A stretch of DNA of 64,000 bases from contig CAWEYS010000018.1 of assembly GCA_963813355.1 (NCBI GenBank), positions 142,763 through 206,762 on the forward strand, written 5' to 3'. The DNA comes from DATAGF01 sp963813355 (GTDB lineage: Bacteria > Actinomycetota > Thermoleophilia > Miltoncostaeales > Miltoncostaeaceae). Shown one piece after another: positions 35,896-43,900 of the stretch. A model generated the notes under the pieces. That model did not search any database, had not been told where the DNA came from, and was given only the letters and a program-made list of their open reading frames with translations. Within the stretch, counting starts at the first letter, position 1. Every line of letters begins with the position of its first letter. Both the position numbers and the translations under genes were made by a program.

Positions 35896-36195
35896 GTGGC
35901 GCAGGTGAGCGAATCCCCCCCTCAGGAGACGGCGCCGCCGGACGCCGTCCGCGAGACGCCGACGTGGACGCCGCCGCCGAAGCCCAGCTTCAACTCCCCG
36001 GCCGCCGACCTGAACCAGCTCCGCAACGAGGCCAAGCGCATCGCCGAGACGGCGCCCGGCCAGCCGGTCCACAAGTCGGTGCTCGACCGCGCACGCGCCC
36101 TGGCGTCCGCGATCGAGCACGACCTCGGGCTGCCGATCTCGCCGGACGGCCTGGCCTACGCCGACCTCGCCGTCCTGCTCTCCCAGAGCAAGTAG
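35896..36195 (+). CDS. Hypothetical protein (99 aa)
   Basis: A proline-rich N-terminus (TWTPPPKPSFNSPA) precedes a helical, charged C-terminal part (LRNEAKRIAETAPGQPVHKSVLDRARALASAIEHDLGLPIS). No domain recognised. It starts 26 bp after ppk1 on the same strand, so it is probably in the same transcript. Ends 4 bp from the convergent dehydrogenase gene. Confidence 0.6.
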   Translation: MAQVSESPPQETAPPDAVRETPTWTPPPKPSFNSPAADLNQLRNEAKRIAETAPGQPVHKSVLDRARALASAIEHDLGLPISPDGLAYADLAVLLSQSK

Positions 36196-36198
36196 CTC

Positions 36199-37035
36199 CT
36201 ACTCCGGCAGGTCCATGAAGAGGCGCGCCACGGCGCCGTAGTCGCGATCCGGCGGCACCCGCTCGAAGTACGACCGGGCCAGGGCCTCGAACGCCTGCGG
36301 GCGCTCGTCGAGCCCCTCGGCGTGGCCGAGGTCCTTGAGCAGGTTGCGGACCGTGAAGCGGGGCTCGTGGTCGCCCTCCAGCACCCGCGGGAAGAGGTTG
36401 CGGAGCTGCCAGGAGTCGGACGTGGCGCCCATCAGCGCCTCGCGGCAGAGGGCGGGGTCGAGGCCGGCGCGCTGCGCGGTGCCGAGCGCCTCGGCGGTGG
36501 ACGCGGAGATCACCGCCGCCAGCGCGTTGCCGACCAGCTTGGCGACGAGGCCCAGCCCGACGGGACCGCAGTGGGTGCGCCGCTCCGGGTCCCCCATCGC
36601 GTCGAGGGCCGGCGCCGCGCGCCGGAGCGCCTCGGGGTCGCCGCCGCACATGATCGCCAGCGTGCCCGCCGCCGCGCCCGCGGGGCCGCCGCTGACCGGG
36701 CAGTCGAGGTAGGCGACGCCGCGGGCGGCGCAGTCGGCGGCCAGCTCGCGCGCGACGGCCGGGGCGATCGTGCTCATCTCGACCAGCACGGGCGGGGGCG
36801 AGGGCGCGGCCAGCGCGCCGGCGACGACCTCGCGCACGTCGTCGGAGTCGGTCACGCACGAGCACGCCAGGTCGGCCCCGTCGACCGCCTCGGCGACCGA
36901 GCCGGCGAGGCGCGCGGGAAGGTCCCGCGCGCGCGAGGGCGAACGGGCGTAGAGCACCACCTCGTGGCCGGCGGCGGCGAGGTTCCGGATCATCCCCGAT
37001 CCCATCAGTCCGGCGCCGACGAAGCCGATTCGCAC
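36199..37035 (-). CDS. Beta-hydroxyacid dehydrogenase (3-hydroxyisobutyrate/tartronate semialdehyde reductase family)
   Basis: 278 residues. VRIGFVGAGLMGSGMIRNLAAAG is the NAD(P) Rossmann motif, VLYARSPSRA holds the coenzyme-discriminating end, LDCPVSGGPAGAAAGTLAIMCGG is the substrate loop and GLVAKLVGNAL carries the catalytic Lys; NLLKDLGHAEGL is near the C-terminus. An Arg after the second strand (YARS) favours NADP. GTG 37035 gives the proper N-terminus. Substrate cannot be told among 3-hydroxyisobutyrate, tartronate semialdehyde and related acids. Confidence 0.85.
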   Translation of the reverse strand: MRIGFVGAGLMGSGMIRNLAAAGHEVVLYARSPSRARDLPARLAGSVAEAVDGADLACSCVTDSDDVREVVAGALAAPSPPPVLVEMSTIAPAVARELAADCAARGVAYLDCPVSGGPAGAAAGTLAIMCGGDPEALRRAAPALDAMGDPERRTHCGPVGLGLVAKLVGNALAAVISASTAEALGTAQRAGLDPALCREALMGATSDSWQLRNLFPRVLEGDHEPRFTVRNLLKDLGHAEGLDERPQAFEALARSYFERVPPDRDYGAVARLFMDLPE

Positions 37036-37256
37036 CGCGCCACGATAGCGCCGCAAGGGGGCATCGGAATGACCCATCTGCGCCTCGCCGCCTCTGACGG
37101 GCGGCGGTGCTCGAAAGGGAAAGCTATGAGGGCCGTCCCGACGCTCGACCTCGTTACCGTGGGAGCGATGCCCAGGAGGCCCGTGACGCTGTGCCCGAGC
37201 GCCGCGAGCCTCCGAACTGCCGCGCGGGGGGCAGTAGGACGACCCTCGAAGGCAGC

Positions 37257-38363
37257 ATGAACCACGGTTTCCGCGGGCGCGCCCCCCGCGAGGATGGTCC
37301 GGTCGCGGCGCGAGCCACCCGAAGGGTCAGGTGGATCACCCCTCCGGCGGGCCGCTGGGGACGGGTGCCCGCCTTGCGCCTCGCGGGGCTGACCGATATC
37401 CACCGGGCGATGGGGACCCTCTCCAGCGCGGATTCGTGGGTGCGCACGGCGATGTCGCCGGTCCGCCGGATGGGCGCCTGGCTGGTCGAGCTCGTGTCCG
37501 GGACGATCCGCCGCTCGGTGCGCGACGACATCACCCAGGTCGCCAGCCAGTTCTCCTACAACGCCTTCCTGGCGACGGTTCCGTTCATGTTCGTGCTCGT
37601 CTCGATCATCGGCCTCGTGGCCGAGCCGGACACGTTCGACGAGTTCCTCTCGGACGACGCCGACAACGCCATCCCCATCGAGCTGCGCCAGATCCTGCGC
37701 TCGGCGCTGGCATCGGCGACCAACAACACCGGCCAGGCGGTCCTCTTCCTGACCATCGGTCTGCTGACGGCCCTGTACGTGTCGGCCAACGTCATGGGGT
37801 CGCTCGTCGGCGGCCTCGACCGCGTCCGCGGCGTGGCCCACCGGCCGTGGACCCGCGGCAAGCTGGTCGCCCTGGTCATCGCCATCGCCACCAGCGTCCT
37901 GGTCGTGGCCACCACGCTGGCGCTGGTCGGCGGCTCCCGCCTCGTCGAGAGCGTGGCCGAGGAGCTCTTCGGCCGCGGCGCCCCGAACGTCGCGAGCCGC
38001 TTCCTCTACCTGATCGGCACCGCCAGCCTGCTGATCTTCACCCTCGCCGTGTACCACTTCGGCCCCAACGGGCCGCGGCGGCGGATCCTCCACGACCTGG
38101 TCGGGGCGCTGGTCGGCGTGGGGCTCTGGCTCGGCGTCACCCGCCTGTTCGCCCTCTACATCGAGAACTTCGACTCCTACAAGACCGTCTACGGCGCCCT
38201 GGCCGGCGCCGCCATCTACCTGATCTTCCTGTTCCTGACGTGCGTGTCGCTGCTGATCGGCGCCGAGGTCAACGAGCAGATGCACCACATGCGCCGGCGC
38301 AAGCGCGCCCAGAAGGCCGCGCGCGACGGGGAGACCGTTCAGGCGCCGACGCGGCCCCTGTGA
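37257..38363 (+). CDS. YihY/UPF0761-family membrane protein (RNase BN-like in name only)
   Basis: 368 residues. A ~85-residue hydrophilic N-terminus, then about six helices: SQFSYNAFLATVPFMFVLVSIIGL in parts, AVLFLTIGLLTALYVSANVMGSLVGGLDRV, LVALVIAIATSVLVVATTLAL, FLYLIGTASLLIFTLAVYHFGP, LVGALVGVGLWLGVTRLFALYI and YGALAGAAIYLIFLFLTCVSLLIGAEVNEQ. The GAxxxYLIxLF and GAEVNEQ blocks are typical. Despite older names the family is not an RNase. ATG 37257 is chosen; ATG 37407 would remove most of the hydrophilic head. The ~220 bp upstream contain no recognisable gene or riboswitch. Confidence 0.82.
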   Translation: MNHGFRGRAPREDGPVAARATRRVRWITPPAGRWGRVPALRLAGLTDIHRAMGTLSSADSWVRTAMSPVRRMGAWLVELVSGTIRRSVRDDITQVASQFSYNAFLATVPFMFVLVSIIGLVAEPDTFDEFLSDDADNAIPIELRQILRSALASATNNTGQAVLFLTIGLLTALYVSANVMGSLVGGLDRVRGVAHRPWTRGKLVALVIAIATSVLVVATTLALVGGSRLVESVAEELFGRGAPNVASRFLYLIGTASLLIFTLAVYHFGPNGPRRRILHDLVGALVGVGLWLGVTRLFALYIENFDSYKTVYGALAGAAIYLIFLFLTCVSLLIGAEVNEQMHHMRRRKRAQKAARDGETVQAPTRPL

Positions 38364-38370
38364 GCGGCCA

Positions 38371-39180
38371 TCAGGCCTGGCAGCCCGGGCACCAGTAGGT
38401 CGTGCGGTTGGCGTCGCCCTGGCCGCGGGCGCGGATGCGCGCCCCGCACCGGCGGCAGGGCCTGCCCGCACGGCCGTACACCCAGGTCCGCTCCCGGGAC
38501 GCGGGCCGCGCGAGCGGCGGCCGGAAGGTGCGGATCCCGCCGCCCGAGCGGACGTCCTCCGCCATCAGCCGGGCGGCGGTGGCGCCGAGCTCGGCGGCCT
38601 CCTCCGGGCGCAGGCTCCCGACCGGCCGCCACGGATCGACGCGGGCGAGGAAGCACGTCTCGCTCTTGTAGACGTTCCCCACGCCGGCGACGACGCGCTG
38701 GTCCATCAGCGCCTCGCCCACCTGGCGGGTCGGCTCGAGCCGGCGCAGGGCGGCCGCGGCGGCCGCGCCGGGCTCGACGCCGCCGCCGAGCAGGTCGGGG
38801 CCGGTCGCGCGCAGGTCCCGGGGCAGGGGCTCTCCCGGCTCGAGCAGGCGCACGCGCGGGCACCGGTAGAGGGCGGCGACGTGCTCGGCGGTCCAGAGGG
38901 CGAGGAACAGGCCGCCCGGCCGCGGCGCCCGGGACGCGGAGAGGAGCCGCCAGACGCCGTGCATCATCAGGTGCGAGTGGAGCACCCGGCCGCTCGCGAA
39001 CCGCAGCAGGTGGTGCTTGCCCACCGCCTCCGCGGCGCTGACGCGGTCGCCGTCCAGGCGCTCGGGGATGCGCTGGCCCGCCAGCCGGGGCTCGGGCGCC
39101 TCCACCCGGACCAGGGGCCGGTCCGCCAGGGCGCGCTGGAAGCGGCGCGCGTTGCGGTGGCTGACCTGGCCCTCGGGCAC
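38371..39180 (-). CDS. Formamidopyrimidine/endonuclease VIII-family DNA glycosylase (Nei-like)
   Basis: 269 residues starting (V)PEGQVSHRNARRF: the Pro-Glu catalytic N-terminus exposed after removal of the first residue. HLMMHGVWRLL, the helix-two-turn-helix MDQRVVAGVGNVYKSETCFLARV and the zinc finger WVYGRAGRPCRRCGARI...TTYWCPGCQA complete the family pattern. PEG followed by Q/D and the KHHLL lysine are seen in actinobacterial Nei types. It excises oxidised bases and nicks the abasic site. GTG 39180 places Pro at position 2, which the mechanism requires; the ATG at 39228 would not. Confidence 0.9.
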   Translation of the reverse strand: MPEGQVSHRNARRFQRALADRPLVRVEAPEPRLAGQRIPERLDGDRVSAAEAVGKHHLLRFASGRVLHSHLMMHGVWRLLSASRAPRPGGLFLALWTAEHVAALYRCPRVRLLEPGEPLPRDLRATGPDLLGGGVEPGAAAAAALRRLEPTRQVGEALMDQRVVAGVGNVYKSETCFLARVDPWRPVGSLRPEEAAELGATAARLMAEDVRSGGGIRTFRPPLARPASRERTWVYGRAGRPCRRCGARIRARGQGDANRTTYWCPGCQA

Positions 39181-39232
39181 CCGGGCGACGATAGCGCCGG
39201 GGGTGGCGCGGCCCCCGCCGCCGGACACACTT

Positions 39233-39252
39233 GGTTGCGTGAGTGAGCAACC
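39233..39252 (-). repeat. Short palindromic repeat, copy 4 (between nei and the phosphatase gene)
   Basis: On the minus strand GGTTGCTCACTCACGCAACC: arms GGTTGC and GCAACC around TCACTCAC. The same core as copies 1-3 but outside a gene, in the nei upstream region. Confidence 0.6.
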
Positions 39253-39347
39253 CAGAGCCAGCGCAGGGCCCGCGCGACGGCCGGGCGCCTCGACGAGGTG
39301 CTGCGCGCGCGCGACGCCGAGGCGGAGGCCGAGGAGGCCGGGCGGGA

Positions 39348-39833
39348 GTGACGGCCTCCGGCCGCGTGCGCGTGTGCTTCGTCTGCCTGGGCAACATCTG
39401 CCGCTCGCCGACCGCCGAGGCGGTGATGCGCCATCGCATCGCCGAGGCCGGCCTGGGGGACGTCGTCGAGATCGAGAGCGCGGGCACCGGGTCGTGGCAC
39501 CTCGGCGACCCGCCCGACGCCCGGGCGACCGAGGAGGCGAGGGCGCGGGGCATCGTCATGGAGGGGCGCGCGCAGCAGTTCCGGGCGGCCGACTTCGACC
39601 GCTTCGACCTCGTGCTGGCCATGGACCGCGAGAACGCCGACCACCTCCGGCGCATCGCCCCCGACGCCGAGGCGGCCGGCAAGGTGCGGTTGCTGCGCGA
39701 GTTCGACCCCGACGCGGCCGGCGACGACCTGTCGGTGCCCGACCCGTACTACGGCGGGCCGGAGGGCTTCTCGACCGTCTTCGAGCTCGTCGACCGCGCG
39801 TGCCTGGGGCTGATCGACCACGTCCGGCGCTGA
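39348..39833 (+). CDS. Low-molecular-weight protein tyrosine phosphatase
   Basis: 161 residues. VCFVCLGNICRSPTAEAVM is the P-loop (C-X5-R), SAGTGSWHLGDPPD and RARGIVMEGRAQQF are conserved, and VPDPYYGGPEGF holds the general-acid Asp. It dephosphorylates phosphotyrosine or arginine-phosphate proteins. GTG 39348 overlaps a TGA in another frame, and an out-of-frame fragment upstream (GRLDEVLRARDAEAEAEE) looks like the tail of a lost small gene. Followed closely by the fructosamine kinase-like gene. Confidence 0.9.
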   Translation: MTASGRVRVCFVCLGNICRSPTAEAVMRHRIAEAGLGDVVEIESAGTGSWHLGDPPDARATEEARARGIVMEGRAQQFRAADFDRFDLVLAMDRENADHLRRIAPDAEAAGKVRLLREFDPDAAGDDLSVPDPYYGGPEGFSTVFELVDRACLGLIDHVRR

Positions 39834-39834
39834 T

Positions 39835-40689
39835 CTGAGGGAGGCCGTCGGGGCGGCGGCCGGGTCGCCGGTCGCCGCCTCGTCGCCGGCCGCCGGCGGC
39901 GACATCAACCGCGCCGAGCGGATGACCCTCGCCGACGGGCGCGAGCTGTTCGTCAAGCACCGCCCCGGCGCGATCCCCGGCATGTACTCCGCCGAGGCCG
40001 CCGGGCTCGCCTGGCTGGCCGAGGCGGGCGCCCTGCGCACCCCCGACGTGGTCGCGGTCGGCGACGAGCGCCCGCCGCGCTTCCTCGCCCTGGAGCTCAT
40101 CCCGCGCGGCCGGCCGGCCCCCGGCCACGACGAGGACCTGGGCCGCGGGCTCGCGGCCCTCCACCGGGCCGGCGCCCCGGCCTTCGGGCTCGGCGACGAC
40201 AACTTCATCGGCAGCCTGCCCCAGCCCAACGGCGCCGCCGGCTCGTGGCCCGAGTTCTACGGCGGTCGCCGCCTCGAGCCCATGGCGCGCGCGGCGGCGG
40301 AGGCGGGCTCTCTCGGCGCGGGGTTCCTCGCGGGCCTGGAGCGCCTGCGGGCGCGGCTCCCCGACCTCTGCGGCCCCCCCGAGCCCCCGGCGCGCCTGCA
40401 CGGCGACCTGTGGGGCGGAAACGCCATGACCGACGCCGCCGGCGACCCGGTCCTGATCGACCCCGCCGTCTACGGCGGCCACCGCGAGATCGACCTGGCG
40501 ATGATGCGCCTCTTCGGCGGCTTCGGCCCGGCCGTGTTCGCCGCCTACGCCGAGGCCCACCCGCTCGCCGCCGGGCACGAGGACCGCGTCGAGCTGTACC
40601 AGCTCTACCCGGTGCTGGTGCACGTGGTCCTCTTCGGCGGCGGCTACGCGCGCTCCGCCGAGCGGATCCTGCGGCGCTACGCCGGCTGA
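39835..40689 (+). CDS. Fructosamine kinase-family protein
   Basis: About 284 residues. SPAAGGDINRAERMTLADGRELFVKH is the N-lobe start, EAAGLAWLAEAGALRTPDVV and FLALELIPRG follow, then the catalytic loop ARLHGDLWGGNAM and the metal DPAVYGGHREIDLAMMRLFGGF. It phosphorylates ketoamines, destabilising glycation adducts. The conserved GGDIN block precedes the first ATG (39922), so that ATG is internal; the only candidate start in the open frame is CTG 39835. A base error or a true CTG start is possible. It lies two bases after the phosphatase stop. Confidence 0.85.
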   Translation: MREAVGAAAGSPVAASSPAAGGDINRAERMTLADGRELFVKHRPGAIPGMYSAEAAGLAWLAEAGALRTPDVVAVGDERPPRFLALELIPRGRPAPGHDEDLGRGLAALHRAGAPAFGLGDDNFIGSLPQPNGAAGSWPEFYGGRRLEPMARAAAEAGSLGAGFLAGLERLRARLPDLCGPPEPPARLHGDLWGGNAMTDAAGDPVLIDPAVYGGHREIDLAMMRLFGGFGPAVFAAYAEAHPLAAGHEDRVELYQLYPVLVHVVLFGGGYARSAERILRRYAG

Positions 40690-40743
40690 CCGGCCCGCCA
40701 CGGGCGAGGGGCGCTCGCCCTCGTCGCGCTGCTCGGTGCGGCG

Positions 40744-40974
40744 ATGGGGCTGGGCGCGACCCCGCAGGCGGAGCAGACGCCCGCGATCCTGTGGCACGGA
40801 ACGTACGAGCCGAAGCGCGCGACGCGTGAGTTCGCCGCGAACCTCAACCGTGGTGGGGAGGGGCCGCTTCGCCTCGTGCAGGTCGCGGTGAAGAAGCGCG
40901 GTGGTGACGAGGGGTACGTGATCGTGAGGCGATGCCTCGTCAGGTGCTCCCCGCCGGCCCTCCTCAGCCCCTGA
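40744..40974 (+). CDS. Possible small secreted protein (low confidence)
   Basis: 76 residues from ATG 40744; the same frame upstream (back to the previous stop) reads GALALVALLGAAMGLGA, which resembles a signal peptide without a start codon. The rest is TYEPKRATREFAANLNRGGEGPL and two cysteines near the end. No family recognised. It fills most of the 274-bp gap between the kinase and the helicase and overlaps the helicase end by 11 bp. It may be a real gene with a damaged start or chance. Confidence 0.3.
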   Translation: MGLGATPQAEQTPAILWHGTYEPKRATREFAANLNRGGEGPLRLVQVAVKKRGGDEGYVIVRRCLVRCSPPALLSP

Positions 40975-43900
40975 GGATCATCCCGCGCAGGTCGGCGAGG
41001 AAGCCCGCGTCGGCGAGGGGGCGCTCGAGGGGCGACCCGAAGACCTGCTCGCCGTCGACGCGCTGGACCGAGACCCGGCGGCGGCGGTCGGAGGTGACCC
41101 AGGCGGCGAGCGCCCCGAGGGCGCGCTCCAGGGCGCCCGGACGGTCGTCGGCGGGGAAGGTGAGCAGGCTGCGCCCCCCGCGCTCCAGGTAGAGGACGGG
41201 GGCGCCGTCGACGAGCACGACCTGGGCGCCGAAGACGCGCGAGGGCGAGCGGGTGGCGCCGTCGCGGGGGGGCCACGGGACCGCGGCGCCGTAGGGCTGG
41301 GCCGGGTCGGCGGCCCCGAGGACGATCGCGTGGTGCCCCTCGTCGGGCGGCGCGTCGCGCAGGTCGCGGAGGCGCTCGACCGCGCCCGGAATGGCGAACT
41401 GCGCGCCGCCGAGGCCCTCGACGAAGTAGCCGCGCCGGACCGTCCCGAGCGTCTCCAGGTCGGAGAGGGCGGGGTAGAGGGCCGCGAACCCTCCGGGGAC
41501 GCCCTCGGCGAGGGCGGCCGAGCGGGTGAGGATGCCGTGCCGCTCCACCATCAGCTCGGCCAGGGCCCGGCGGCGCTCGGCGTCGGGGGGCGCGCCGCGG
41601 AAGAGGCGCGCGGCGAGCGACCAGCGGCCGGCCACGGCCGACGGCGCGCCGCGGCCGCGCCCGCCGACGCGCCTGCGGCTGCCCGGGGACGGCCGGCGCA
41701 CGGGCGGAAGGCGTCGGGGCGCGCGCAGCGGGAGCCAGAGATCGTTGGTGACCTCTCCCGCCCAGACCAGCCCCCAGAGCGCGCCGAAGACCTCCTCGCG
41801 GGCGGCGTCCGCGCCGGCCGCCTCCACGAGGTCGTCCCAGAAGCTCGCCCCTCCGGCCAGCGCCGCCCGCAGGGCGTCGGGCACCGGGCCCTCGGGCGCC
41901 GGGTCGGCGGGGGGCGGCCCCAGCAGGGCCGCGTCCTCGCGGAAGTAGATGGCCACCCGGCCGCCGCCGACGCCCCCGGCGCCGGCGCCCACCCAGACGA
42001 TCTCGCCGCGCGCCGCGAGCTCGTCCAGCCGGGCCGGCCCGTAGTCGGCCAGCCGGCGCGGGAGCACCTCGGCCTCCCACTGGGCGGCCGGGAGGGCGAG
42101 GCCCTGCAGCCCGCCGAGGACGTCGCGCAGGGCGTCGACCCCGCGCGCCGCCCCGGGGCGGTCGACGCGCTGCCAGTCCGGCAGGAAGCGCCCGAGCGCC
42201 CGCGGGTCGGCGGGCTCGATCTCCCTGCGCAGGGCCGCGAGGCTCGCCCGGCGCAGCCGGCGGACGACCTCGGCGTCGCACCACTCGCGCCCCGACCCGC
42301 CCGGGCGCAGCTCGCCGCGCACGAGGGCGCCGTCGGCCTCGAGGGCCGCGAGCGGCGGCTCCACGACGCGCGGCTCCAGCGCGTAGCGGCCGGCGAGGTC
42401 GGCGGAGTGGAAGGGCCCGTGGCCGCGCGCGTAGCGGGCGACGAGCGAGCGCAGGGCGTCGGGCACCGGCTCCAGGAACGCATCGGGCACGCCGCTCGGC
42501 GGCATCGCCCCCAGCGCGTCGCGGTAGCGGCCGGCGTCCTCGGCGGCGATCAGGCGGCGCTCGCCCGCGAGGTGGATCCAGACGGCGCGCCGCTCGCCCA
42601 CCAGGGCCTCGGCGATCTCGGCCGCGCGCCCCGGCTCGGCAAGGCGGGCGGCGACCTCGTCGGCCGACAGGTCGCCGATGCGGCGCAGCAGGTCGTGGAG
42701 GCCGTCCGGCCCCCGCGCCCGCGCCCGCTCCGACAGCCCCTGGAGGTCGGCCTCGACCGCGGCCAGCGCCCCGGGGTCGATCAGGTCGCGCAGCTCCTCC
42801 TGGCCCAGCAGCTCGCGCAGCAGGTCGCGGTTGAGCGACAGGGCCTGGGCGCGCCGCTCGGCGGCGGGCGTGTCGTCCTCGTACATGTAGGACGCCACGT
42901 ACTCGAAGAGCAGCGACCCGGCGAACGGCGAGGCGGCCGCCGTCTCGACCTCCACCACGGCCACCTCGCGGGAGGCGATCCGCGCCAGCAGCCCGCGCAG
43001 CGCCGGCAGGTCGAACCAGTCGTTGAGCACCTCGCGGTACGTCTCGAGGATCACCGGGAAGCTGCCGAACCGCCGCGCGACCTGCAGCAGCGACGACGCC
43101 TTGAGGCGCTGCTGCCAGAGCGGTGTGCGCTGCCCCGGGCGGCGGCGCGGGATGAGGAGGGCCCGCGCGGCGTTCTCGCGGAAGCGCGCCCCGAACAGGG
43201 CCGTCCCGCCGAGCTCGCCGATGAGCAGCTCGTCCAGGTCCTCGGGCGCGATGAGGGCGACGTCCGCCGCGGGCGCCTCGTCGGCGTCGGGGAGGTGGAC
43301 GGCGATGCCGTCGTCGCCCCAGATCGCGTGCGCCTCCTGGCCGGTGGCGGCCCGCAGGCGGGCGGCCAGGGCCAGCGCCCACGGCGCGTGGACGCGTGCG
43401 CCGAAGGGGGTCAGCACGCAGAGCCGCCAGTCGCCGATCTCGTCGCGGAAGCGCTCGACGACGATCGCGCGGTCGCTCGGCACCACGCCCGTGGCCGCGG
43501 CCTGGTCCTCGAGGTAGCCGACCAGGTTCTCGGCCGCCCGGACCTCGAAGGCGCTCTCGGCCCGCAGGCGCGCCTCGGCCGGGTCGGGCCCGGCGGCCAC
43601 CAGCTCGCGCGCCAGCCGCCCCACCGCCTCGCCGAGCTCGAAGGGGCGCCCCACCCCCTCGCCCTTCCAGAACGGCAGGGCCCCGGACGCCCCCGGGGCG
43701 GGCGTGACGATCACGCGGTCGCGGGTGATCTCCTCGATGCGCCAGGCCGAGGCCCCGAGCAGGAAGGTCTGCCCGGCGCGGGCCTCGTAGACCATCTCCT
43801 CGTCGAGCTCGCCCACCCGCGCCCCGTCGGGCAGGACGACCGCGAACAGGCCTCGGTCCGGGATCGTGCCCGCGTTCTGCACCGCGAGCGCGCGGGCGCC

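Noticed and set aside
39253..39347. Small gene ending GRLDEVLRARDAEAEAEEAGRE with a GTGA overlap into the phosphatase gene
   Set aside because: The frame is closed by a stop 100 bp upstream and has no usable start; at most it is the tail of a lost gene.
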